Source: UBA7396 sp964404065 (GTDB lineage Bacteria > Patescibacteriota > Gracilibacteria > BD1-5 > UBA6164). From it: a stretch of DNA of 9,596 nt. The position numbers and the translations under genes are program-made. This document shows, in pieces, positions 1 through 5,923 of this stretch (positions are counted from its first letter, which is position 1; the number at the start of each line of letters is the position of its first letter). The notes beneath the pieces are model-generated. The model was not told the origin of the DNA, made no database searches, and was given only the letters and a program-made list of their open reading frames with translations. The stretch spans positions 1 through 9,596 of the forward strand of contig CAYOIP010000041.1 of assembly GCA_964404065.1 (NCBI GenBank). The letters run 5' to 3'.

Positions 1-27
1 ACAACTAAGAGGGAGAGGGAGGAAAAT

Positions 28-474
28 TTATTTTAGCAAAAACAAACCAGCACCGAGCAAACCCAAAACAATTAAACTATCTGAACTCGCTTTTTTTCTT
101 TCATCATTAAAATCATTTGAAGAATTATCATTTTGTTTCGATGAAGGTGATTGAAAATTTCCTTTTTTCTTTGCTTCAATAATACTATATAAATAATTAT
201 CTAAGTTACCTTGCCAGCCACTTTCCACGTAAAGAATACGTTTTAAAATATTATTATCTACATCAGCAGGGCTAAGACCAAATGAAAATATTCTTGCATT
301 TGCTTTAGCAATTCTACTTTGAATATCACCAGGCACAAAATAACCATTTTCGTAATGACCTTTATCACCGCCAAAAATATTAAAACCTAAGTCTAAAACA
401 CCTCCAATTGTTGTTCCAATTCCAGGAAGTGTGGCACTACCTATTGTTGTAAAAGTTCCTAAAGGTGCATCCAT
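28..474 (-). CDS. Tail-anchored putative virion membrane protein (148 aa)
   Basis: I do not recognise this family. The N-terminal part (about residues 6-36) is rich in Gly, Thr and hydrophobic residues, the style of sequence found in membrane-active or pilot-like phage proteins. A soluble middle with a few Trp and Tyr residues follows, then a polar Ser/Asn/Lys linker (about 105-130). A single C-terminal membrane helix (about 133-147) ends in Lys. A short hydrophobic C-terminus after a soluble domain is shared with three other proteins here, which fits the small membrane proteins of PM2-like virions. The ATG is preceded by AAGGA about 8 nt upstream. This is the last gene of the leftward transcription unit, and no terminator is visible between its stop and the window edge. 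A virion role is inferred from the topology and from its place among the structural genes. Confidence 0.75.
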   Translation of the reverse strand: MDAPLGTFTTIGSATLPGIGTTIGGVLDLGFNIFGGDKGHYENGYFVPGDIQSRIAKANARIFSFGLSPADVDNNILKRILYVESGWQGNLDNYLYSIIEAKKKGNFQSPSSKQNDNSSNDFNDERKKASSDSLIVLGLLGAGLFLLK

Positions 475-485
475 TTTATTATTCC

Positions 486-1100
486 TTATGTTGTTATACT
501 AAGATTGATTTTAATTGTTAAACTTTTTGTATTTGGAATGGTTGTTCCTTGAATTAGTTCCTCAATAAATTTGTAACTTGCGTTTCCATACCAATAGAAT
601 TTATTTACTACAACATCAGCACCGCTATTATTTGTAAATGTCCTAAATAAAGAAATAGTTGCGGTATTTCCGTTGAATACTATTCCCGTTCCTTGTTGTG
701 AACTATAAACTAATTGACCACCGATTGTTCCGTTATCAATTCTTCCTAATATAGTGTATGAATTTACTTGCGGAGTTGAAACGTCAGAACTTACAACCAA
801 ACCAGCATAAACATCAGAAGCCGCCGCACCACTAAAAAAAGGATGACCATTTACAGCACTCACTGGAGTTCCACCAGCCGATAAAATATTGACCGCACTA
901 TTGAAAGGGCTTGCACTTTGTAAATAATTAGCATCATTTTGTCCTGCACCCGCATAAATCCACTGCAAAAAATTTCCATTAAAACTATTGCAAAAATCTT
1001 TTTTAATAATTTTATCATTTATTAAAACTTCATAATCTAACCTAATATGGTTTATTTTATCATTGATTAATTTTTTAATTTTGTATTTAAAAAATTTCAT
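486..1100 (-). CDS. Beta-rich putative spike or receptor-binding virion protein (204 aa)
   Basis: After a basic N-terminus (about residues 1-35), the protein is almost entirely short alternating hydrophobic and polar stretches rich in Gly, Ser, Asn and Thr, typical of beta-structured phage surface proteins. A segment near 43-56 (GNFLQWIYAGAGQN) opens the globular part. Residues 153-172 (TFTNNSGADVVVN, then an aromatic strand) resemble a module common in phage adhesins and minor structural proteins, where an Asn/Ser-Gly-Ala turn precedes a beta strand. No enzyme motif is visible. The ATG has GAGGT upstream and overlaps the stop of a 35-aa upstream ORF (ATGA), suggesting translational coupling. 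The place at the distal end of the structural block, where host-specific proteins often lie, supports a vertex spike or receptor-binding role, but this is inference. Confidence 0.8.
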   Translation of the reverse strand: MKFFKYKIKKLINDKINHIRLDYEVLINDKIIKKDFCNSFNGNFLQWIYAGAGQNDANYLQSASPFNSAVNILSAGGTPVSAVNGHPFFSGAAASDVYAGLVVSSDVSTPQVNSYTILGRIDNGTIGGQLVYSSQQGTGIVFNGNTATISLFRTFTNNSGADVVVNKFYWYGNASYKFIEELIQGTTIPNTKSLTIKINLSITT

Positions 1101-1204
1101 TGTATTGTTACCTCTATTGTTGTATTTATTGAATAATTATTAATTTTAGAATCCGATAAAAACGAAAGATAACTAAAAAATGATTTCACTTTTTTCTTTA
1201 ACAT
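1097..1204 (-). CDS. Small hypothetical protein (35 aa)
   Basis: This short ORF fills an otherwise empty gap between two structural genes. It starts with ATG (1202-1204) three bases after the stop of the 108-aa gene, with GGTGG at a usable distance upstream. Its TGA overlaps the ATG of the 204-aa gene by four bases. The peptide starts MLKKKVKSFFSYLSF and continues with a polar Asn/Ser/Thr-rich second half. It has a basic, aromatic, amphipathic start but no clear membrane helix. The exact fit between its neighbours, with a coupling overlap, is the main reason to accept it. It could instead be only a translation-coupling leader for the downstream spike-like gene, or chance. Confidence 0.5.
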   Translation of the reverse strand: MLKKKVKSFFSYLSFLSDSKINNYSINTTIEVTIQ

Positions 1205-1206
1205 AT

Positions 1207-1533
1207 TTAACCACCATAGCCATTTAAATTAACTTTTTTATAATCTAAGTTATTTTGCGTTTCTTGAAATTGAGGGCTTCTATCAGAACCATACGCAAAC
1301 AAACGAAACGCACAACTTGCACCACTATTTAAACTCTTAACAAATATTTCATTTATCCAGGAATCTAAAAGTTCAATGGTTTCTTGTGGATATAAAACAC
1401 CGTCAATTGATTGACCATTTAGAGAAAAAACCATATAGTTCGAAATTGAATCATTTGAAATTATTAAGTGCCTATTAACACCTAAAACAAATTTTTGAAA
1501 GTTATCAGTGGTTGAGTTATTTATAAATTGCAT
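1207..1533 (-). CDS. Putative small beta-sandwich virion protein (108 aa)
   Basis: I cannot assign a family with certainty. The protein is short, has no membrane segment and alternates hydrophobic and polar residues in a beta pattern. A stretch from about residue 38 to 75 reads like strand-turn-strand (SLNGQSIDGVLYPQETIEL, then INEIFVKSLNSG), as in small head-decoration, wedge or penton-like proteins. The C-terminus is polar and ends in Gly-Tyr-Gly-Gly. The ATG is preceded by AAAGGT. It lies between a small membrane protein and the beta-rich 204-aa protein in the structural block, so a minor capsid or vertex component is plausible. In DJR viruses the penton is usually a single jelly roll, and this is one of two soluble beta-rich candidates, although 108 aa would be small for that fold. 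Confidence 0.75.
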   Translation of the reverse strand: MQFINNSTTDNFQKFVLGVNRHLIISNDSISNYMVFSLNGQSIDGVLYPQETIELLDSWINEIFVKSLNSGASCAFRLFAYGSDRSPQFQETQNNLDYKKVNLNGYGG

Positions 1534-1534
1534 T

Positions 1535-1744
1535 TTATATTACCTTTTTTTGTTTTAAAAATATAGCAATATTAATATAGTCAATGTTTGCAAACTCGCT
1601 TTTTTTAGAGTATGAAAAAACTAAATTGAATAGTAAAGTAAGATATTGACTAAAATTTAAACTTCTATCAATTCTGTTATCGTAAAGTTTAAATAGTGTA
1701 TAACCTAAAACCAAACCACCAACAACTAATATTTTATTTTGCAT
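1535..1744 (-). CDS. Small membrane protein (69 aa)
   Basis: The product has one N-terminal hydrophobic helix (about residues 4-20, VVGGLVLGYTLFKLYD), then a polar stretch and a second mildly hydrophobic region around 32-44. It overlaps the end of the transglycosylase gene by 11 nt, and its stop lies one base before the next gene, so it belongs to the same transcript and is probably translationally coupled. AAGGT precedes the ATG. A virion membrane or lysis-associated role is inferred from the neighbours. No conserved motif identifies it. Confidence 0.65.
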   Translation of the reverse strand: MQNKILVVGGLVLGYTLFKLYDNRIDRSLNFSQYLTLLFNLVFSYSKKSEFANIDYINIAIFLKQKKVI

Positions 1745-2318
1745 TTTTGAACCTTAAATAATTGTTATATGTTTTTTCCATATATGAAATAGATTTTGTA
1801 GAATTTAATGTTGTTCCTATTCCTGAATTGTATTTTTTAAAAGCTAATTTTATAGCATTTTCATTTAAACCTAATTCTTTAATTGCTTGCTTGTAACAAA
1901 GGTTTAAATAAAGTGAACCAGTTAAAATATTTACGCTTGCATTTTCTTTAACATCATTAAAAGAATAATTGTAAATGTTTTTATAATTTTGCAATATATC
2001 TTGATAAGCAATATAAGTTATTTGCATATAACCATAATCACCTGTTAAACCTTTCACGTCTTTATTTTGTTTATAAATATTAGAGCCGCTTTCAGTTTCA
2101 ATTACAGCAAACACCATATTTTTATTTATGCTTAAATTGTAAGTCAAAATAATTTGTGAAACATAATCATTAAATTTTTTCAATATAGTTTTTTCAATAT
2201 CATTTAATGAATCTGTTTTATTTTCTTCAATTAATTTAACTTCACTTTTTTTGAAGTAAAAATAAATTATTACAACTATTAAAATTAATCCAATTACAAC
2301 TTCATTTGTCATTTTCAT
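1734..2318 (-). CDS. Membrane-anchored lytic transglycosylase (SLT/goose-lysozyme-like fold, 194 aa)
   Basis: The enzyme should cleave the MurNAc-GlcNAc bond of peptidoglycan. Residues 7-22 form an N-terminal membrane anchor (IGLILIVVIIYFYFKK), with an SLT-type domain from about residue 45. The family signatures appear in order: ETES with the likely catalytic Glu76 (residues 74-77), GDYGYMQIT (93-101, matching the family G-x-MQ motif), a helix near ILTGSLYLN (131-139), and AFKKYNSG (159-166, matching the A-x-YN-G motif). In PRD1, the transglycosylase P7 is a membrane-associated virion protein that opens the cell wall during DNA entry. The anchor and the place among virion genes suggest a similar role here, possibly with lysis too. 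The start at 2318 overlaps the upstream gene by 17 nt and has only a weak AAAGA upstream. The next in-frame Met is two codons later, which changes little. Confidence 0.88.
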   Translation of the reverse strand: MKMTNEVVIGLILIVVIIYFYFKKSEVKLIEENKTDSLNDIEKTILKKFNDYVSQIILTYNLSINKNMVFAVIETESGSNIYKQNKDVKGLTGDYGYMQITYIAYQDILQNYKNIYNYSFNDVKENASVNILTGSLYLNLCYKQAIKELGLNENAIKLAFKKYNSGIGTTLNSTKSISYMEKTYNNYLRFKNAK

Positions 2319-2490
2319 TTTTCTTTTTTAAAATATCTTTAATAATATTATAAATTTTTAAAACATTTAATAAAATTGTAAAAAAAATTAAAACAAGTGT
2401 TAAATATTCGTTCGCTATTAAAGTGCTTAAAGTAATATTCCAGATTGACAAAATAAAATCAAACATATTATTTTTAGTTGTTGAAATCAT
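2302..2490 (-). CDS. Small hydrophobic protein, holin candidate (62 aa)
   Basis: The peptide has a moderately hydrophobic segment (about residues 10-26) and a strong membrane helix (29-44, YLTLVLIFFTILLNVL), followed by a highly charged C-terminal tail (KDILKKKNENDK). Two hydrophobic segments with a basic tail next to a cell-wall hydrolase is the usual look of a small holin, but holins share little sequence and no motif proves it. It overlaps both neighbours (17 nt with each), so the three genes form a tightly coupled cassette. Upstream there is only a weak AAGAAA, consistent with translation by coupling. The alternative is a structural membrane protein of the virion. Confidence 0.65.
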   Translation of the reverse strand: MISTTKNNMFDFILSIWNITLSTLIANEYLTLVLIFFTILLNVLKIYNIIKDILKKKNENDK

Positions 2491-2656
2491 TTTTTAGTTT
2501 CTTAATAATTGGCAAAGCCAAATCATCAATTTTATTTTGACTTGTTTCAATTTCTTTTATTAAAAAGTCTAATAAATTATTTATTGCTTTTTTAAGAATA
2601 TCATTAGGGAGCAATAAAAATAATACATTTACCAATTGTTTCACTAAGTAAGTCAT
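2474..2656 (-). CDS. Small amphipathic protein, possible lysis or membrane protein (60 aa)
   Basis: The product starts with a short hydrophobic stretch (about residues 5-17, VKQLVNVLFLLLP), followed by an amphipathic helical region with alternating Leu/Ile and Lys/Asp/Glu (about 18-58). It is predicted to be all helical and could lie on a membrane surface. The gene has the strongest Shine-Dalgarno in the window (AAAGGAGG at 2664-2671, overlapping the stop of the previous gene), so it is probably translated efficiently. It overlaps the holin candidate by 17 nt. I do not recognise the family. Lysis accessory or virion membrane protein are both possible. Confidence 0.65.
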   Translation of the reverse strand: MTYLVKQLVNVLFLLLPNDILKKAINNLLDFLIKEIETSQNKIDDLALPIIKKLKNDFNN

Positions 2657-2670
2657 TTTTTAACCTCCTT

Positions 2671-3105
2671 TTATTTTGTTAAATTATAAGCTAATAATAA
2701 AGCCAGACCAATTAAAATAATAAAGACTACACCTTTACCAACTCCAAAAATTTCAGTTGCTTTAACTTCAATTTCAGAAAAAGTTTTTGTAATTCCTCGT
2801 GGAATATTTTCCAGGACATACCCAAGTGTGCTTTTTCCCGCAAATTTTTCGTTATCACTTAAAGGATAATTTGCAATAAAATAAGAGAATAGTAATTCAT
2901 AGTTATTCAAATATTGTTGCAGTGGTTCAAAATGAAGTTTTTTTCTATCATTTATATAATATTCTTTTAAATAATTTGTTGAAATTGGTAACTTGAATTT
3001 TTTTAAGAAAGGATAATTTTCATAATACCAATTTAAATTATTTTTATAATAGTTAAACCATTCTGTTTCACTTGCAAAATAAATTGTTGCATTTGTATTT
3101 GTCAT
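2671..3105 (-). CDS. Tail-anchored putative virion protein (144 aa)
   Basis: An unusually aromatic soluble N-terminal domain (residues 1-105, with many Tyr, Phe and Trp, for example WFNYYKNNLNWYYENYPF near 16-33) is followed by a short linker. A single C-terminal membrane helix (about 125-141, GVVFIILIGLALLLAYN) ends the protein with a Leu-Thr-Lys tail. The ATG overlaps the stop of the Gly-Ser-linker gene by four bases (ATGA), and no strong ribosome site is present, so coupling is likely. The architecture matches a protein held in the internal virion membrane with its N-terminal domain facing the capsid or periplasm. I do not recognise the family. A virion role is inferred from context and topology. 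Confidence 0.75.
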   Translation of the reverse strand: MTNTNATIYFASETEWFNYYKNNLNWYYENYPFLKKFKLPISTNYLKEYYINDRKKLHFEPLQQYLNNYELLFSYFIANYPLSDNEKFAGKSTLGYVLENIPRGITKTFSEIEVKATEIFGVGKGVVFIILIGLALLLAYNLTK

Positions 3106-3554
3106 TTGGTTACCAATATTATTAATATTAAAACAAGTAAAGCTATTATAATAACATTATTTGTAAATACGTTTATTTGAATTGCTTTGTCTTTATCTAT
3201 TAAATTGAATTGACCTTTTGTTTTTATGTTTATAGCAAATTTTTTATCAAATACACTTGAATCACCTGAACCACCTGAACCACCTGAACCACCTGAACCA
3301 CCTGAACCACCTGAACCACCTGAACCACCAGAACCACCGCCTGAACCTCCAGAACCACCGCCTGAACCTCCAGAACCACCTGAACCACCAGAGCCGCCGC
3401 CTGAATCATCACCACCACCAATTGCACCTATTCCATTTTTATCGTTTCCACTTTTTAGAATAGGATTAAATAAATAATCAAAACCAAACGTTAAGCCGCT
3501 TTCATTTTGATATTTTTGCGTGGTTTTTGTTTCGTCTATTGAACTAAATTCCAT
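3102..3554 (-). CDS. Tail-anchored protein with long Gly-Gly-Ser linker (150 aa)
   Basis: The protein has three parts: a short N-terminal region (residues 1-45), a nearly pure Gly/Ser tract (46-97) built of Gly-Gly-Ser and Gly-Gly-Gly-Ser units, and a C-terminal part (98-150). The C-terminal part ends in a membrane helix (134-148, VIIIALLVLILIILV) and a Thr-Lys tail. Such a linker would be long and flexible, so the N-terminal segment could be tethered at a distance from the membrane, as in a spike base, a peptide clamp bridging capsid and membrane, or an entry-related tether. The gene reads as intact despite the repeat. AAGAG overlaps the stop of the upstream gene, 4 bases away, and the stop overlaps the next ATG. 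I know of no family match. Plus-strand Pro-Pro-Glu reading frames over the repeat are shadows. Confidence 0.75.
   Translation of the reverse strand: MEFSSIDETKTTQKYQNESGLTFGFDYLFNPILKSGNDKNGIGAIGGGDDSGGGSGGSGGSGGSGGGSGGSGGGSGGSGGSGGSGGSGGSGGSGGSGDSSVFDKKFAINIKTKGQFNLIDKDKAIQINVFTNNVIIIALLVLILIILVTK
3264..3419 (-). repeat. GC-rich minisatellite encoding the Gly-Gly-Ser linker
   Basis: This is a tandem array of 9-bp units (CACCTGAAC on the plus strand, Gly-Gly-Ser on the coding strand). Seven copies in the 3263-3325 part are perfect at the nucleotide level. The rest, towards 3419, is degenerate, with mixed GGA, GGC and GGT codons and inserted extra Gly codons. It is the most GC-rich long tract in an otherwise AT-rich window. 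The units keep frame, so slippage would change linker length without breaking the gene. Confidence 0.95.
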
Positions 3555-3558
3555 TTAA

Positions 3559-3936
3559 TCAACTCTTTTTAAAAGCAAAAATTAATAAAGCAATAATTAC
3601 AATTGTAAGAAAATTTTTATTGTTAAAAATACTCATAACATCAAAATTTTCTTGCGTGGAATTTACTTTTATTGTTGAATCTGTTTCAGTTGCTTTTGTT
3701 TTAGGTTCACTTGTTCCTAATGGTATAACATAAATTTGTGGAGTAGCATTTATTACACTTGTGCCACTTTGAAATGGAGTATTTTTTTCAGCTAATGAAG
3801 TGTTAAAATATGGGCTATCATTTCGCCAAAGTTGTGCATCAATAGGACGTCCAACTGACCCGCCAGACGTCCCTTTAATATCTATTGCAGTTCCAACAAG
3901 TTCATCACTAGCAATTGCATCGCTTACAATATTCAT
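3559..3936 (-). CDS. Tail-anchored putative virion protein downstream of capsid gene (125 aa)
   Basis: The soluble N-terminal region (about residues 1-95) is rich in Thr, Ser, Asn and Gly and includes a segment with GTSGGSVGRPIDAQLWRND near 23-41. A C-terminal membrane helix (109-122, FLTIVIIALLIFAF) with a Lys-Lys-Ser tail follows. It is the first gene after the capsid gene, separated by 11 nt that hold an AGGTG ribosome site. In PM2 and related phages, small membrane proteins encoded close to the major capsid protein connect the capsid to the lipid vesicle. That is the likely role here, by position and topology rather than by sequence similarity. The family is not recognised. Confidence 0.75.
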   Translation of the reverse strand: MNIVSDAIASDELVGTAIDIKGTSGGSVGRPIDAQLWRNDSPYFNTSLAEKNTPFQSGTSVINATPQIYVIPLGTSEPKTKATETDSTIKVNSTQENFDVMSIFNNKNFLTIVIIALLIFAFKKS

Positions 3937-3947
3937 TTAAGCACCTA

Positions 3948-4781
3948 TTAATTTAGTTTGCTTTGAATTTTATTTAATGTTTTATTTTTACTTTCAATTG
4001 CCTTTGCTTGCGTAAATTCTAAGAAACTGAAATATTGATTCAAAGTTGTAGCCGCCGTGAAAGTATATTTGTAGCTTATTTGAGTTCCTAAAACTTCACG
4101 TAAGTCTTTAGTTTCAGCAAAGTCAATTGCAATTAGACTTTGAGTTGATTCAAGTTGATGAACAAAATCAGAGTAATTATTAATTAATTCCACCGAGCAA
4201 TCTACAATTGTTTCGCCGTCTTTTAAAATTTGAACGTTTGAAACATTTGAAGGTGCTTTTAAGTAAAGTTGTGAAACATTATTAACTAACATTGAATCAG
4301 TGAAAGTTGTTGCACCGCTTACAATAATATTTCTTGAAGTGATTTTGTGTAAATAATTCATTACACCTAATTTTGTTTTTCCATAAATATTTACTGAACC
4401 ACTTGCACTAATTGCAGAAAGACTTGAAAAATCTAATTTAATATAACATTTGTCATTTTCAGAAACGTCCAAAATATTTGTGGAATCACTCCAACTTGAA
4501 AGTGGTATTGGAGTAAACATATAATTAGCACCAGCAGTTGTAGAAACAAATTTTGTTACACCACCGTAAAGGTTGCCCACTAAATTTAAAAACTCCGCAT
4601 CAACATTTACCACGTCTTTATTATTGAAATTTAAAATTACATTTCCAGCATTTGCCCTTGTCATTGCATTGCCTGTTGAAGTTGTAACATTATATTCAAC
4701 TACAAGCGAGCCGTATTGAGCGACAGGTAAATAAAATGTTGTTGATTGGTTACTTATTGGAACTGAATGTAGTAATCTCAT
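3948..4781 (-). CDS. Probable double-jelly-roll major capsid protein (277 aa)
   Basis: The sequence is beta-rich, with no membrane helix and no enzyme motif. The N-terminal third reads like the start of DJR capsid proteins: a strand with LPVAQYGSLVVEYNV (about residues 19-33), then VILNFNNKDVVNVDAEFLN (48-66), where family members have a 'lNGk...a..L' pattern, followed by two sets of strands and a helical C-terminus rich in Lys (about 257-277). The length is close to the 269-aa PM2 capsid protein, which lacks the larger insertions seen in others. It sits right after the packaging ATPase and a tiny membrane peptide, the gene neighbourhood typical of DJR viruses. It also has one of the best ribosome sites here (AAAAGGAG). 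The assignment rests on pattern, size and context, and a structure prediction would settle it. Confidence 0.75.
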   Translation of the reverse strand: MRLLHSVPISNQSTTFYLPVAQYGSLVVEYNVTTSTGNAMTRANAGNVILNFNNKDVVNVDAEFLNLVGNLYGGVTKFVSTTAGANYMFTPIPLSSWSDSTNILDVSENDKCYIKLDFSSLSAISASGSVNIYGKTKLGVMNYLHKITSRNIIVSGATTFTDSMLVNNVSQLYLKAPSNVSNVQILKDGETIVDCSVELINNYSDFVHQLESTQSLIAIDFAETKDLREVLGTQISYKYTFTAATTLNQYFSFLEFTQAKAIESKNKTLNKIQSKLN

Positions 4782-4789
4782 TTTTTAAA

Positions 4790-4797
4790 CTCCTTTT
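4790..4797 (-). promoter_or_regulatory. Strong Shine-Dalgarno site of the capsid gene
   Basis: On the minus strand AAAAGGAG lies 8 nt before the ATG of the probable capsid gene and fixes the start at 4781. A strong site fits a protein needed in large amounts. Confidence 0.75.
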
Positions 4798-4800
4798 TAG

Positions 4801-4884
4801 TTATGCTTTTGGTTTAATGAATGAATCATAAACGTAAAGAGCGACAACAACAATTGCCAAAGTTATTAAATATTCTTTTTTCAT
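4801..4884 (-). CDS. Tiny single-pass membrane protein (27 aa)
   Basis: This short ORF lies between the packaging ATPase and the capsid gene. The product starts MKKEYLITLAIVVVALYVYD and ends with a short basic tail (FIKPKA). Residues 6-19 form one hydrophobic helix, which makes it a minimal single-span membrane peptide. The ATG (4882-4884) is preceded by GGAG at about 8 nt, and the stop is followed immediately by the capsid gene's ribosome site. PM2, PRD1 and similar phages encode several membrane peptides of a few dozen residues that sit in the virion membrane, so this is a credible structural gene. Its exact role is unknown. Confidence 0.75.
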   Translation of the reverse strand: MKKEYLITLAIVVVALYVYDSFIKPKA

Positions 4885-4925
4885 TTTTTAATCTCCATTT
4901 TTATTAATGAAATATGTTTATTGTT

Positions 4926-4938
4926 ATTTAGACTAAAT
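4926..4938. promoter_or_regulatory. 13-bp palindrome upstream of the virion gene block
   Basis: ATTTAG and CTAAAT arms surround one central base in the 93-bp AT-rich gap between the ATPase and the 27-aa membrane peptide. A partial copy (CTAAAT) follows directly. This is the largest gap in the leftward gene series, and the place where a late promoter or operator for the structural genes would be expected. No good match to the Bacteroidetes -7/-33 consensus is present here, so a regulatory role is a guess. Confidence 0.25.
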
Positions 4939-4977
4939 CTAAATTCAAGGTAAAAAATAATAAAAATAAATTAAAAA

Positions 4978-5526
4978 TCAAAATGTTTTTTTATAAATTT
5001 CAAATTGATTAAGATTTTTTATTTTTTCAACATCAAGACCCAGCAAAGAAAAATTTTTTAAGTCAAGTGGTTCAGTTATAGCCGAGCAAATATAAATACT
5101 ATTTACCTGACTTCTTAAGTCTAATGAAAGTTCAGTTGCACGCCGAGCAATTGCAATTATATTTATATTAAAGTGCCGTCCATATCTTACCAAATAAAGA
5201 AAATTTGAAAATCTTGTATAAGGTGAAATGTAAATTTCTGCTTCTTCTAAGATTAAAACTACATTTGTTATTTGTTTAACAATTAAAAAAAGACCTTCAA
5301 CATCAAAATCATTGCTAAATCTGCAAACAATTTTGAATGTTAAAGGTTTATTTATATTAAAATAATTTATTAATGAATCTAAATCATAGAAAATTAAATC
5401 ACTTTCATACTCAAATAAAGAATCAATTACAATTACTCTTTTTGATTCATTAAAAAATTTTTTTGCAAGTGTAGTTTTTCCGCTCCCTGTTTTACCATAA
5501 ATTAGTAATATTTTTCTTTTTTTCAT
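4978..5526 (-). CDS. Genome-packaging ATPase, A32/FtsK-HerA type (182 aa)
   Basis: The enzyme is expected to drive viral DNA into the preformed capsid using ATP. Walker A is GKTGSGKT (residues 11-18). Walker B is a hydrophobic strand ending in acidic residues (VVLILEEAE, 89-97), with EE in place of the more common DE. After it come a short segment with R114 and R117-H118, then strand IIAIA with A127-R128-R129 and RSQ (138-140). This arrangement is typical of A32-like packaging ATPases of DJR viruses and of related Zot/FtsK-HerA proteins. At 182 aa it is at the small end of the group. The ATG overlaps the TGA of the upstream AT-hook gene by four bases, so translation is likely coupled. Position just before the capsid gene supports the packaging role over a filamentous-phage Zot function. 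Confidence 0.85.
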   Translation of the reverse strand: MKKRKILLIYGKTGSGKTTLAKKFFNESKRVIVIDSLFEYESDLIFYDLDSLINYFNINKPLTFKIVCRFSNDFDVEGLFLIVKQITNVVLILEEAEIYISPYTRFSNFLYLVRYGRHFNINIIAIARRATELSLDLRSQVNSIYICSAITEPLDLKNFSLLGLDVEKIKNLNQFEIYKKTF

Positions 5527-5915
5527 TCTTTTGTTTCTGTTTGTTCAATAGTTTCATTTTGTTCATTTGGTTTTTGCAATCGTGGAATTAAAACAGAGCC
5601 GACCACTAATAAAAATGAAATTTCAACATCGTAACCAGCCACAAGCGGTAAATATTTTTCAGCAAGTTTATTTGTTACATCGTTTAATGATTCTTTTTCA
5701 TTTTCGCTTAAAGCTATTTTATTAGGCAATCTATCAATAATAATACTATAAATAAAACTAAAATCAATTTTTACTTGTGAAATATTTTGTTCATTTTCAA
5801 TTGTGTTTTTGCGTGGACGTCCTCGACGTTTTTTTGGTTGCTCGTTATCTTCTGTTTTTATTTCCTCTTCAAGTGGAATTTGTTCTGTTTCTATTTTATC
5901 TAATTCTATTTGCAT
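5523..5915 (-). CDS. AT-hook protein with hydrophobic C-terminal segment (130 aa)
   Basis: The protein begins with an acidic stretch (residues 1-26), then a canonical AT-hook PKKRRGRPRKN (27-37, core RGRP 31-34), which binds the minor groove of AT-rich DNA. The C-terminal part (about 50-113) is helical and ends in a hydrophobic helix plus Pro-Arg (ISFLLVVGSVLIPRLQ, about 99-114), suggesting a membrane-associated or packed helix. It precedes the packaging ATPase with a 4-nt overlap and follows another gene with the same AT-hook. The ATG has GAGGTG upstream. A protein joining a DNA-binding tail to a hydrophobic C-terminus could tether genome DNA to the virion membrane or to the ATPase, or condense AT-rich DNA. 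That idea is inference. Confidence 0.8.
   Translation of the reverse strand: MQIELDKIETEQIPLEEEIKTEDNEQPKKRRGRPRKNTIENEQNISQVKIDFSFIYSIIIDRLPNKIALSENEKESLNDVTNKLAEKYLPLVAGYDVEISFLLVVGSVLIPRLQKPNEQNETIEQTETKE
5812..5839. repeat. Copy 1 of a perfect 28-bp repeat encoding an AT-hook
   Basis: This 28-bp segment is identical to positions 6120-6147 and encodes the same AT-hook residues in the second of two adjacent genes. It is GC-richer than its surroundings. The flanking sequences have diverged, so the identical core reflects recent exchange or duplication, or selection at the DNA level. Confidence 0.95.
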
Positions 5916-5923
5916 TTTTCACC

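Noticed and set aside
2460..2467. TATGTTTG box on the minus strand near the start of the 62-aa gene
   Set aside because: The -33 element is missing at 17-23 bp upstream, and TAnnTTTG occurs by chance in AT-rich DNA.
3226..3477. Plus-strand ORFs with Pro-Pro-Glu or Asn-His-Leu repeats across the Gly-Ser region
   Set aside because: They are translations of the opposite strand or shifted frames of the 9-bp repeat. The minus-strand frame has start, membrane anchor and coupled neighbours.
5087..5094. TATATTTG box on the minus strand inside the packaging ATPase gene
   Set aside because: It matches the -7 consensus, but no TTG/TTTG element lies at the required distance, and it is within a coding region.
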